Part shown: piece by piece, positions 1-7,727 of the stretch
How positions within the stretch are numbered: position 1 is the first letter of the stretch
How the letters are laid out: every line of letters begins with the position of its first letter
From: Plastoroseomonas sp036499545
GTDB lineage: Bacteria > Pseudomonadota > Alphaproteobacteria > Acetobacterales > Acetobacteraceae
Reading direction: 5' to 3'
DNA: 24,689 nt
Assembly (NCBI GenBank): GCA_036499545.1
Contig: DASYDR010000343.1
Span: forward strand, 1-24,689
Translations under genes and position numbers: made by a program
Notes under the pieces: model-generated
The model's database searches: none
What the model saw: only the letters and a program-made list of their open reading frames with translations
Told to the model about the DNA's origin: nothing

Positions 1-3000
1 CCGCCGTGTCGCCGAAGCGGTTCTCCGCCGGCGCGCCGCCGCCGAAGTCGAGGCGGTCGGTGCCGGAGAAGGTGTGCCACAGGTTCAGCTTGGCGTAGGG
101 CTGCCAGATCGTGCCGTGGCTGTCGCGGCCGGTGTATTGCAGCCGGGCGCCGACGCGGCCGGTCCAGGCGTCATCCTCGTTCCAGTCGACGCGGGAGAGG
201 CTGTCGCGCGCGCTGTCGACGGACATCGACTGGTAGATGATCTGCGCCTGCGGCTCGATCTGCCACTGGCCGCCCTGGCCGAAGCGGATCGGGTAGCCGG
301 CCTCGAGCGAGGCGGTGTAGCCGGTGGCGTTGGTGGACATGGCGGTGCCGTAGTCGGAGCGGGCGGTGATGTCATACCAGCTCGCCTGGAACACGGCGTC
401 GACATACCAGCCGGTGGGCCCGAAATGGGTCCAGTAGGCACCGACGCTCGGCCCTTCGAGGGAGAGGCGGCCGACGCGCAGGTTCTGCTGGCCGAGGGCG
501 AAGCCGGAGACGGACGGCGCGCTGTAGTTGGTGTAGGCGGCATAGACGCCGGCATGGTCGCGATGGCCGCCGGCATAGGGCTGGGTGCGGAGGATGTCGA
601 ACCCGGCCTGGAAGCCGACCAGGTCGCCGGTGGCGCGGGTATCGCCGGTGCCGTCCCAGCGGTTGCGGGTGCGCTCGCCATAGGCGCGGGCCCAGGCGCC
701 GTTGGCGTAGGGGCTGGCGCCGGCCAGGTCGCGGATATTCTCCTCGTCACCGACGCGGTCATGCAGGGTGCCGAGGGTCGCCAGGCCCATCTGCCGCCCG
801 ATCGCGGCGACCGGGGCGTAGAGCGCCACTTCCGGCCGGTAGAGCGGCACGGTGGAGAAGGAGCGCAGGTACAGGTCATCGGCGGAACCGCCGCCGCTGC
901 CGCCGGCGGGGGCGGAGGCGTCGGGGCCGCGGAAGAGCTGATACTCGAAGGTGCCGGCGACGACGCGGGTGTCGAGACGGAAGGCACCGGCCGCGGTGGT
1001 GCCGCCGGCCTGGGTCTCGACGACGCGGATGCCCTGCACGGTCTGGGCGCCGGGGCCGCCGGCATTGGTGATGCGCAGGACGGTGTCGCCGCTGGCGGCG
1101 CCGCCACGGATGACGAGGCGGTCGGTGGCGGAGTTGTCGCCGCCGAGGACGGTGTTCAGCGCGATGGCGCCGCCATTGCCGACATAGTTGCCGGCGACGG
1201 TCAGGGTGGTGCCGGGCGCGCCGCGGAGGGAGACGAGGCCGGCATTGGTCAGTCCGCCGACGGTCTGGTTGAAGCCGGCGAGGTCGAGTTCGGCACCGGC
1301 CGCGACGGTGTGGGCGGAGGTGGCGCTGAAGGCGCCGGCGATGCCGGCACGGAGCACGCCGGCATTGACGGCGGTCGGTCCGGCATAGGTGTTGGCGGCG
1401 GCGAGGATGGTGGTGCCGCTGCCGTCCTGGCGGACGGCGCCGGTGCCGGAGATGACGCCGCCGAAGGTGACGGTGTCGGTGCGGTTGAAGGCGAGGGCGC
1501 CGTTATTGGCGACATTGCCCTGGATGGAGCCGGTGGTGCCGCCATTGCCGAGCTGCAAGGTGCCGGCGGTGATGGTGGTGCCGCCGGTATAGGTGTTGTT
1601 GGCGGTCAGCACGGTGGTGCCGGTGCCGGCCTGCTGGACGGCGCCGGTGCCGGAGATGGCGCCGGTGAAGACCACCGCGTCGCTGCGGTTGAAGGCCAGG
1701 GTGCCGTTGTTCAGCACGTCGCCGACAATGCTGCCGGTGGTGCCGCCATTGCCGATGTTGAGCGTGGTGGCGGCGGCGATGCCGGTGCCGCCGGCATAGG
1801 TATTGGCGCCGGTGAGGGTGAGGGTGCCGCCGCCGGTCACGGCCAGGCCGCCGGCGCCGGTGATACCCTGGGCGACGGTGGTGGCGAAGCCGTTGGTGTC
1901 GATGGTGCCACCGGGCGCGTTGATGCTGATGGCGCGCTGGGCGGAGAGGTTGAAGGCTGAATCGAGGCGCAGCGTGCCGCCATTGAAGGTGAGCGGGCCG
2001 CTGGCGGCGCCGATGGCGGCATCCTGGGCGATGGCGAGCACGCCGCCGGTGATGGTGGTGCCGCCAGTGTAGGTGTTGGCGGCATCCAGGATCAGGGTGC
2101 CGGCGCCGAGCTTCTCGAGCGCGCCGGCGCCGCTGAGCACCTGGGACAGGGTGAAGGTATTGCCCGCATCGGCGATGTCGATGCCGCCGCCATTGGCGCC
2201 GAGGATGACGTCGCGCGTGGTGCCGGTGAAGGTGGTGCCGGTGATCCGCAGGGTGCCGCCATTGATGGTCAGAGCGCCCGCGACGGCGCCGAGGGCGGCG
2301 TCGTCGCTGACCTGCAGGGTGCCGCCGGAGATCGTCCAGGGCGTCAGCTCCGTGGTGGTGTTGACCAGCTGCCAGGTGCCGGTGCCGGTCTTCTCGAAGG
2401 CGGAGAAGCCCTGGAAGAGGGCGGTGGGCCCGATCTGCGTCACGTCGAAGTCGGTCGAAGCAGCGGTGCCGCCGAGGAGCAGCGTGTTGGTGCTGCTGGG
2501 GTCGCCGACCACGTTGCCGGTGAACGCCCAGCCCGGCTGCAGTTCCAGGCTGTTGGTGCCGCCGGTGAAGAAGATGGCGTTGGCTTGCGCGACACCGTCA
2601 GCGCCCAGGCCGCCGATGATGCTGCCGGCATTGACGATGATCAGGTCGCTGCCGCGAATGCCCTCGCCGCCCACACCCGGATTCGCGAGGGTGCTGGCAC
2701 CGGCATTGCCGCCCTGGATGGTGCCGGTATTGATCACGGTGAGGGCGGTGCCGGCGACACCGGCGCCGCCCGTACCGCTGGTGGGATGAGCTTGCCAGAT
2801 GCTGTCGGGGTCGGTGGTGCCGCCATTGCCGCCCTGAACGAGGCCCGAATTGGTCAGGGTGAAGCCGGTGCCGGTGACGCCCGAGCCGCCATCCCCGGCT
2901 CCACGGCCGCGGTCACCGACGGCAGCGCCGCCATTGCCGCCATTGCCGCCCAGGATGGTGAAGCCGTTGGTCACGCTGATGCCGTCGCTCACCAGGGCGG

Positions 3001-3742
3001 CGCCGCCGCCGCCGCCGTAGCCGGCGCCCCCGAAGACGAACCCGATCCCGCCATTGCCGCCATTGCCGCCGGTGATATTGCCCTGGGTGGTCGTGCTGCC
3101 GCTGCCGGTGAGCCAGGCGCCGGCGCCACCGCCGCCGCCGCTGCCGCCGTCGCCGTTCTGCCCGGGAGAGATGTTGGAGCCGCCATTGCCGCCATTGCCG
3201 CCCGTGATGGCGCTGGCGATGCCGCTCAGCGAGGAGCCGACAAAGCCGACACCGCCGCCGCCGCCGCCGCTGGCACCGAAGTCACCGCCGCCCGGGAGCT
3301 GGGTGGCGTCGCCACCGTTGCCGCCATTGCCACCGGTCGGGTTGCCGGCCGAACCGGCCACGCCGCCGGCGCCGCCGGCGCCGATGTTGGTGTTGGCGTT
3401 CACCGATTGGCCCGTGGCGCCCGCGCCGCCATTGCCGCTGGCCTGACCGTCCTGCCCCGCGAGCGCATCACCCAATGGATAGAGCGTGCCCGCACCGCCG
3501 AGGCCGCCGCCGCCGCCGCCGCCACCGCCACCGCCCCATGCGCCAAAGGCGCCCGGAAGCGAACCAGGATTGTCGCCGCCATTGCCATCCGCGAAGGCGG
3601 GGGCAGAGACCAGAGGCAGCACGGCGAGCGCCGGGACCATGGCGCTGAGGGTCAGATGCAGGATGGCGGCGGGGGCCGTCCGCCGCCCATTCCGGCGGTG
3701 CGAGCCCGCGCTCTGTCCATCCCGTTTGCGCATCTTACGCAT
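1..3742 (-). CDS. Autotransporter (type Va) with Gly/Asn-rich and PATR-repeat passenger, 3'-truncated by window edge
   Basis: At least 1247 codons are present, running off the left edge. The N-terminus is basic (MRKMRKRDG...) followed by a hydrophobic stretch and a probable signal-peptidase site APAFA|DG near residue 51. Residues ~55-340 are Gly/Asn-rich, with GGNGGNGG motifs recurring every ~38-46 residues and NxGxI-GG rungs, as in beta-helical passengers. Residues ~440-790 contain autotransporter-associated beta-strand (PATR) repeats such as LSGAGALEKLGAGTL and NTYTGGTTI. An autochaperone-like segment (~860-930) precedes the beta-barrel domain, which starts near residue 968 (YRPEVALYAP) and continues past base 1. 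The protein should be secreted across the inner membrane by Sec, then displayed on the outer membrane. The start ATG at 3742 has AGGAG seven bases upstream; an overlapping ATG at 3746 reads only MDA then stop. No protease or lipase motif was seen in the passenger, so the role (adhesin or biofilm?) is inference. Confidence 0.93.
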   Translation of the reverse strand, partial: MRKMRKRDGQSAGSHRRNGRRTAPAAILHLTLSAMVPALAVLPLVSAPAFADGNGGDNPGSLPGAFGAWGGGGGGGGGGGLGGAGTLYPLGDALAGQDGQASGNGGAGATGQSVNANTNIGAGGAGGVAGSAGNPTGGNGGNGGDATQLPGGGDFGASGGGGGGVGFVGSSLSGIASAITGGNGGNGGSNISPGQNGDGGSGGGGGAGAWLTGSGSTTTQGNITGGNGGNGGIGFVFGGAGYGGGGGAALVSDGISVTNGFTILGGNGGNGGAAVGDRGRGAGDGGSGVTGTGFTLTNSGLVQGGNGGTTDPDSIWQAHPTSGTGGAGVAGTALTVINTGTIQGGNAGASTLANPGVGGEGIRGSDLIIVNAGSIIGGLGADGVAQANAIFFTGGTNSLELQPGWAFTGNVVGDPSSTNTLLLGGTAASTDFDVTQIGPTALFQGFSAFEKTGTGTWQLVNTTTELTPWTISGGTLQVSDDAALGAVAGALTINGGTLRITGTTFTGTTRDVILGANGGGIDIADAGNTFTLSQVLSGAGALEKLGAGTLILDAANTYTGGTTITGGVLAIAQDAAIGAASGPLTFNGGTLRLDSAFNLSAQRAISINAPGGTIDTNGFATTVAQGITGAGGLAVTGGGTLTLTGANTYAGGTGIAAATTLNIGNGGTTGSIVGDVLNNGTLAFNRSDAVVFTGAISGTGAVQQAGTGTTVLTANNTYTGGTTITAGTLQLGNGGTTGSIQGNVANNGALAFNRTDTVTFGGVISGTGAVRQDGSGTTILAAANTYAGPTAVNAGVLRAGIAGAFSATSAHTVAAGAELDLAGFNQTVGGLTNAGLVSLRGAPGTTLTVAGNYVGNGGAIALNTVLGGDNSATDRLVIRGGAASGDTVLRITNAGGPGAQTVQGIRVVETQAGGTTAAGAFRLDTRVVAGTFEYQLFRGPDASAPAGGSGGGSADDLYLRSFSTVPLYRPEVALYAPVAAIGRQMGLATLGTLHDRVGDEENIRDLAGASPYANGAWARAYGERTRNRWDGTGDTRATGDLVGFQAGFDILRTQPYAGGHRDHAGVYAAYTNYSAPSVSGFALGQQNLRVGRLSLEGPSVGAYWTHFGPTGWYVDAVFQASWYDITARSDYGTAMSTNATGYTASLEAGYPIRFGQGGQWQIEPQAQIIYQSMSVDSARDSLSRVDWNEDDAWTGRVGARLQYTGRDSHGTIWQPYAKLNLWHTFSGTDRLDFGGGAPAENRFGDTA
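1389..1800 (-). repeat. Tandem ~205-bp (about 68-residue) passenger repeat inside the autotransporter gene
   Basis: Two adjacent imperfect copies (about 1389-1592 and 1593-1799) encode parallel segments: NTYxGG, LxIGNGGTTGSI or LQLGNGGTTGSI, a NNGxLAFNR block, and ISGTGAVxQxGxGTTxL. The DNA copies share long near-identical runs, pointing to recent internal duplication. More diverged PATR units continue on both sides. Confidence 0.75.
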
Positions 3743-3930
3743 CCATTCTCTCCTGCTTCAAAGCGCGCGAAGGCTTCTTGTTGCGGTTGCAGTCTCGGCG
3801 CCGGGTACGTGGGCGGATCTCGAGTGCTGGCGATGGTGCATTATCGTCAGTTCACCCCGGTGCAGACCGTAAATATCCGAATGAATATGTGCAAGAGTAG
3901 ATCATCAGAGCCGTGTAGTGACGAATTAAG

Positions 3931-3958
3931 GTTATAATAGGTAAAGTGATATGGTGAA
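3931..3958 (-). promoter_or_regulatory. Candidate sigma70-type promoter for the autotransporter gene
   Basis: On the minus strand TTCACC and TATAAC are separated by 16 bases inside an AT-rich island upstream of the autotransporter start. The predicted transcription start (~3924) lies inside the first copy of the GTGACGAATTAA repeat and leaves a ~180-base leader. The boxes match consensus at 4/6 and 5/6 positions; this is a sequence-only call. Confidence 0.35.
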
Positions 3959-3975
3959 TATTTTTGACAAATATT
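3957..3975. promoter_or_regulatory. AT-rich inverted repeat AATATTT-N5-AAATATT
   Basis: A perfect 7-bp inverted repeat with a 5-base spacer lies at the -35 side of the candidate autotransporter promoter. The flanks GGTG and CACC extend the symmetry imperfectly. It could be a second regulator site or a cruciform-prone element. Confidence 0.35.
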
Positions 3976-4148
3976 ACTCACCATTGGTGACGAATTAACC
4001 ATCGGAGTCGCGGCGATATGCCGGTGTGTGCGGGTGGCGTTGGTGACGAATTAACTATTCGGGCCGAGGTGCGATGCTAGTGAGCGCAATGAGGCCTGCG
4101 GGGCTTTCAGCGAGCTTGTCCGGATGTGCTGGTGTCTTCGGCGGCGGG

Positions 4149-4198
4149 ATGGCGGGTTGCCCGCCATGTCCGGGAATGCCGTCGGGGGGCGACGGCAT
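4149..4198. other. Two tandem perfect hairpins in the gap between autotransporter and IS remnant
   Basis: ATGGCGGG-TTG-CCCGCCAT (4149-4167) is followed after eight bases by ATGCCGTCG-GGGGG-CGACGGCAT (4176-4198). Neither is followed by a T run on either strand. They could be remnants of an element end, a REP-like unit, or a T-less terminator. The rest of 3743-4262 shows no convincing gene. Confidence 0.4.
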
Positions 4199-4262
4199 CG
4201 GCCATCACGAGGCCGTTCTGTCGCCATCTCTCAGGCTACGGCGGGCAGGCAGCCCGTGGCGT

Positions 4263-4730
4263 CTACGCGGCCGCGGAACCCGGTGCCAAAGCCGCCGCCA
4301 GCGTGGCCAGGCGCTTGGGCGTCCTGGCCCCCCTTTTTTGTGGCGCCTCGGCGACGTGCAGGTGAGCGCGGATGCCGGTCGCACCCAGCATCGCCCATTG
4401 CAGATCGGGCTCGGCGGCGATCGCTTCGAACAGGGGCGTCAGCACGCCCATCCGCAGCCACCGGTAGTAGCGCTGCTTCGCCCGATCGGGCGGGCCGAAG
4501 TGTTCCGGCAGTTCCTTCCAATGGGCTCCGGATCGCGCCATCCACAACAGGGCTTCCACGAACAGCCGCCCATTACTGCGGGGACCCCGCTTGCCTTGCC
4601 GGCCGCCCAGCACGAACGGCTTGATCCGCTCCCACTGGTCGTCACGCAAAACCTCTTCCCCCAAAGCCGCCTCCAGATCGCATGAAATCGACAAGCAATC
4701 CGGCTCCTCTTTTCGAAGAGTCCAGTGCAA
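4263..4730 (-). pseudogene. IS5-family (IS427-type) transposase remnant, N-terminal half only
   Basis: The 155-residue frame matches the first reading frame of IS5/IS427-type transposases: LRDDQWERIKPF, a RSNGRLFVEALLWMARSGAHW block, then ELPEHFGPP and RYYRWLRMGVL. The family usually has a catalytic Asp in a (I/L)DxT-xxRAH segment; here the segment reads MLGATGIRAH, so the Asp is replaced by Gly. After RAHLHVAEAPQKRGA the frame degenerates into Ala-rich residues and stops. No second reading frame with the remaining DDE residues follows in 4074-4262, and I could not identify terminal inverted repeats or target duplications. It is almost certainly inactive. Start chosen at the first ATG; the true N-terminus is uncertain. 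Confidence 0.75.
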
Positions 4731-5021
4731 GGGCTCTGCGGCTGTCGAGGTCTCTGACGAATATCCACGTCAAGATTGTGCAGCGAAAAGCATCCAGCAG
4801 CAGTCAATCTGCGCGGATGTGTATTCTAAGCACTGTGGAATGCCAATCTCGTCCACCCGCGTCGTGCGCCGCCCGGATCAGACATTCGCCGGGAAGGTGT
4901 GTCTAGGCACATTTTCACAACCTGGGTGAACGGATGCTTATTTCATGCAAAGAAGGTCGTTATTCTGAAAAGCGATATCGAAACTTTTCGGCATGTCGCA
5001 TTTGCTATCCGCAAGTGCCCC
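4731..5021. other. Intergenic stretch, lower GC, no gene recognised
   Basis: This stretch between the transposase remnant and the cinA terminator region is AT-richer than the neighbourhood, especially 4790-5000. Short frames exist but show no family resemblance or good ribosome site. It is probably leftover DNA associated with the IS insertion. Confidence 0.5.
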
Positions 5022-5072
5022 GGCCTTCCCGATGAAGGCCGCGCCGGGGCGGTGGCGCGCCATCGCCCCGGC
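5022..5072. terminator. Terminator-like hairpin pair downstream of cinA
   Basis: GGCCTTC-CCGAT-GAAGGCC (5022-5040) is followed at once by a 30-base near-perfect palindrome (5043-5072) whose arms are GCCGGGGCG and CGCCCCGGC. It lies ~60 bases past the cinA stop. The first hairpin's CCCCGG flank can also pair with the CCGGGG of the palindrome, so the two folds compete. No U tract is present. Confidence 0.45.
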
Positions 5073-5133
5073 GAGTCCCCGCGGCGGACGGCGCGCGCCT
5101 GATCCGATGCCGCCGGGGGACCAGGAGGTCCCG

Positions 5134-6342
5134 TCAGCGTCGTTCGAAATCCACCGTCTCGCCGACCGGCAGGCCCAGCAGCCGCCGCCGGAGGACATCG
5201 AGGCCGAGCTCGGCGGCGCCGAGCCGCACCCAGTCGCGATTGCCGACCAGCCGCGCCTCCCGTTCCACCTCGCCGCGCGGATCGACCACGCCGATCGCGA
5301 TGCGGCCGCCGGTCTCGGGGCCGTCTTCCAGCGCCACCAGCACCGCCAGTGCATGGCTGGCGCCGCTCTCCACCCGCAGCGCATCGGCCTGCGCCACCGC
5401 CGCGGCGGTGAGCGCTTCCCCCGGCGGCAATACCAGGCCACGGCGGAAGCGCGTCTCCGCGCCCGGCACCTGCACCAGCCGCTGCGCGATGCCGCCGCCG
5501 GTCAGCGTCTCCACCACCGCCAGCGTGCCGCCGCCGAGTGCGCCGATCACCGCGCCTTCCAGGGTCTGCTCATCCTCGGCCACGATGAAATTGCCCAGGC
5601 GTTCGCGCACCGCCGCTTCCAGCGGCGCCAGGATCGCTTCCAGCCCCGCGGCATCGGCGGCGCGGGCCGCGAGCTTGGTCTCGAGCTGCGGGTAATGCGC
5701 CTGGAAACCGAGCTTCACCGCGCCGGCCGGCGCCAGATCCTCCAGCCCCGCCAGCATCTGGTCGGCGCGGCTTTCGCCAATGCCGAAGGAATGGAAGCGC
5801 TTCAGCCGCGTGACGCCGGCGCGCCCCGCCTTGGCCAGCAGCCGCGGGATGATCTGTTCGTCCAGCATGCGCCGCATTTCCCGCGGCACGCCCGGGGTGA
5901 AGTAGAAGCGGGCGCCGGCGATGGTCACCGCGAAGCCGCAGGCGGTGCCGATCGGGTTGTCGATGAATTCCGCCCCTTCCGGCAGCATCGCCTGCTTGCG
6001 GTTGTTCGGCGGCATCACCCGGTTGCGGCGGGCGTAGAAGCCCTCCATCCGCTCCAGCCAGGCCTCGTGCAGCACCAGGGGCACGCCGGCCGCCGCCGCC
6101 GCCGTTTCCTGGCTGAGATCGTCGATGGTCGGGCCGAGGCCGCCATTGACGATGACCACATCCGCCCGCGCCGCGGCCTGGGCGAAGGCGGCGGCCAGCG
6201 CGGCGCGGTCATCGCCCACGGTGGTGCCCCAGGTGACGCCGAGATCGGTCTCGACCAGCCGGCGGGCGATATGGCTGTAGTTGGTATTGACGGTCTTGCC
6301 GGACAGGATCTCGTCGCCGGTGCAGAGGATCTCGATGCGCAT
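5134..6342 (-). CDS. cinA: CinA-like protein: MoaB/MogA-like domain plus C-terminal NMN-deamidase-like domain
   Basis: 402 residues, typical CinA length. The N-terminal domain (residues ~1-170) opens with MRIEILCTGDEILSG and carries NGGLGPTIDDLSQETAA, the molybdopterin-binding-like fold that in characterised CinA proteins acts as a pyrophosphatase on NAD-related compounds. The C-terminal domain (~240-400) belongs to the PncC family, which deamidates nicotinamide mononucleotide in NAD recycling. Its usual ESCTGG signature reads ETLTGG here and the following region is divergent, so deamidase activity is doubtful. The start at 6342 is preferred over the ATG at 6363 because it gives the family N-terminus and follows GGGAAGGG. 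It is divergent from a flavodoxin-like gene with a 45-base gap. Confidence 0.9.
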   Translation of the reverse strand: MRIEILCTGDEILSGKTVNTNYSHIARRLVETDLGVTWGTTVGDDRAALAAAFAQAAARADVVIVNGGLGPTIDDLSQETAAAAAGVPLVLHEAWLERMEGFYARRNRVMPPNNRKQAMLPEGAEFIDNPIGTACGFAVTIAGARFYFTPGVPREMRRMLDEQIIPRLLAKAGRAGVTRLKRFHSFGIGESRADQMLAGLEDLAPAGAVKLGFQAHYPQLETKLAARAADAAGLEAILAPLEAAVRERLGNFIVAEDEQTLEGAVIGALGGGTLAVVETLTGGGIAQRLVQVPGAETRFRRGLVLPPGEALTAAAVAQADALRVESGASHALAVLVALEDGPETGGRIAIGVVDPRGEVEREARLVGNRDWVRLGAAELGLDVLRRRLLGLPVGETVDFERR

Positions 6343-6387
6343 GGGTTTCCCTTCCCTCATCACCAGGATAGCGGGAAGCTGGCGGCG

Positions 6388-6873
6388 ATGAAGTCACTGC
6401 TGATCGTCTACCACTCCAATACCGGCGCGACCCGCCAGATGGCCGAGGCGGTGGCGCGCGGCGCCGTGGCGGAAGCGCGGGTGACGCTGCTGCAGGCGGC
6501 GGCGGCGGGGCCGCGGGCGATGCTGGATGCCGATGGCTATGTGCTGGCGACGCCGGAGACGCTCGCCGCCATCGCCGGCCCGATGAAGGATTTTTTCGAC
6601 CGCTGCTACTACCCGCTGCTGGGGCGCATCGAAGGCCGACCCTATGCGTTGCTGGTCGCGGCCGGCAGCGACGGCGAGAACGCGATCCGCCAGCTGCGGC
6701 GCATCGCGACCGGCTGGCGGCTGCGCGCGATCGCGGAGCCGATCCTGGTCCGCACCGGGGCGCAGACGCCGGATGCGATCCTGGCACCGAAGACACTGCC
6801 GGACGCGCCCCGCGCCCGCTGCGAGGAACTCGGCGCCGCCTTCGCGGCCGGGCTCGCGATGGGCATCCATTGA
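6388..6873 (+). CDS. Small flavodoxin-like (flavodoxin/NAD(P)H oxidoreductase family) protein
   Basis: 161 residues, cytoplasmic. It begins MKSLLIVYHSNTGATRQMAEA, where SNTGAT (residues 10-15) is the FMN phosphate-binding loop of flavodoxin-fold proteins. A second cofactor-contacting stretch, ATPETLAAIAGPMKDFFDR, and a LLVAAGSDGENA loop follow, as in WrbA/NADPH-reductase-like relatives. It probably binds FMN and transfers electrons or reduces quinone-like substrates; the substrate is unknown. Only a weak GCGGGAAGC ribosome site precedes the ATG. It diverges from cinA, so the two may share a very short control region. Confidence 0.82.
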   Translation: MKSLLIVYHSNTGATRQMAEAVARGAVAEARVTLLQAAAAGPRAMLDADGYVLATPETLAAIAGPMKDFFDRCYYPLLGRIEGRPYALLVAAGSDGENAIRQLRRIATGWRLRAIAEPILVRTGAQTPDAILAPKTLPDAPRARCEELGAAFAAGLAMGIH

Positions 6874-6883
6874 CGGGCGGACC

Positions 6884-6912
6884 TTGAGGATCGGCGCGGC
6901 CCGGCTTATTTA
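6884..6912 (+). promoter_or_regulatory. Candidate promoter upstream of the TetR gene
   Basis: TTGAGG and TATTTA are separated by 17 bases, just before the GTGTCGACCGATC stretch that could hold a TetR operator. The -10 match is weak. Confidence 0.25.
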
Positions 6913-6944
6913 TGTGTCGACCGATCAAGAAAGAAGTACATCGC

Positions 6945-7571
6945 ATGGCCGACCGAGGGCGCCCCAGGAGTTTCGACCGCGAGGAGGCCCTTGGGCGCGG
7001 CATGGAACTCTTCTGGTTGAAGGGCTTCGATGGCGCTTCGATCGCCGAATTGACCGGCGCGATGGGCATCGCCTCGCCCAGCCTCTATGCCGCCTTCGGC
7101 TCCAAGGAAGGCCTCTTTCGGGAAGCGGTCGCCCGCTACCTCGCGCAGGAAGGCGCGGATATCTGGCAGGCGGTTCTCACCGCCGGTTCCGCCCATGCGG
7201 TGATCGAACGCTTCCTGATGGCGACCGCGACGGCCTTCACCCTGGAAGGCCGCCCCACGGGCTGTTTCGTGGTGCTGTCCGCGATCAATGCCGGGGCGGC
7301 GAGTGCCGAGGTGCGGGCGGAGCTGCACGCCTGGCGCGAGCGGAACGTGACCGGCCTCACGCAGCACCTGGCCCGTGGCGTGGCGGCGGGGGAGATCGCC
7401 GCGGACACGGATCTCGAACAGGTCGCCCGCTTCTATGTGACCGTGCAGCAGGGCATGGCCCTGCAGGCACGCGACGGCGCCAGCCGCGCCATGCTGGAGG
7501 CGATCGCGCAATCCGCGCTGGCGGCCTGGGGCCCGCTCACCGCTGGGAAGACGGTCCCCGCCGGCCAGTGA
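6945..7571 (+). CDS. TetR/AcrR-family transcriptional regulator
   Basis: 208 residues. The N-terminal DNA-binding domain (about residues 4-52) has the standard form RGRPRSFDREEAL, then GMELFWLKGFDGASI, AELTGAMGI and SPSLYAAFGSKEGLFREAV. The remainder is the all-helical ligand-binding and dimerisation region, including GCFVVLSAINAG. The start at 6945 is chosen because the RGRPRSF opening is normal for the family and AGAAAGAAG lies upstream; an ATG at 6912 in frame would add 11 unusual residues. No divergent partner gene sits beside it, so its target is not obvious. It is probably an autorepressor with a distant or upstream target. Confidence 0.9.
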   Translation: MADRGRPRSFDREEALGRGMELFWLKGFDGASIAELTGAMGIASPSLYAAFGSKEGLFREAVARYLAQEGADIWQAVLTAGSAHAVIERFLMATATAFTLEGRPTGCFVVLSAINAGAASAEVRAELHAWRERNVTGLTQHLARGVAAGEIAADTDLEQVARFYVTVQQGMALQARDGASRAMLEAIAQSALAAWGPLTAGKTVPAGQ

Positions 7572-7581
7572 TGATGGATGC

Positions 7582-7598
7582 CGCCGGCCCGGCCGGCG
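7582..7598. terminator. GC-rich hairpin after the TetR gene
   Basis: CGCCGGCC-C-GGCCGGCG starts 11 bases after the TetR stop. It folds as a compact stem-loop but lacks a T run, so it is a weak terminator candidate. Confidence 0.3.
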
Positions 7599-7727
7599 TT
7601 CGGCTGCTTGGACGCTGCTTTCCGTCTGGACGCCTTCTGGGCCCGGGGGCCGATGGCTAGCCTGCCGCCGGCACCCCGGCGCCTGGCTGCGCGCCCGGGG
7701 CCATCGCCACACAGACGGAGCCCCGCC

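Larger units (their letters stand above)
3918..4054. repeat. Three direct copies of GTGACGAATTAA upstream of the autotransporter
   Basis: Exact 12-mers lie at 3918-3929, 3987-3998 and 4043-4054; the second and third extend to a shared 16-mer TTGGTGACGAATTAAC. All have the same orientation. Start-to-start spacings are 69 and 56 bases. Copy 1 overlaps the predicted transcription start and the other two lie upstream of the -35 box, an arrangement that suits regulator-binding sites. The regulator is unknown. Confidence 0.55.

Noticed and set aside
74..3937. Long plus-strand open frames across the autotransporter region
   Set aside because: They are Ala/Gly/Asp-rich antisense shadows without domains; the minus frame gives a signal peptide, PATR repeats and a barrel.
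4993..6387. Plus-strand extension upstream of the flavodoxin-like gene
   Set aside because: It is antisense to cinA; the family N-terminus starts at 6388.
7578..7727. N-terminal extension of Dps
   Set aside because: The GGAG and family-like start place translation at 7728; the extension is Pro/Ala-rich noise.
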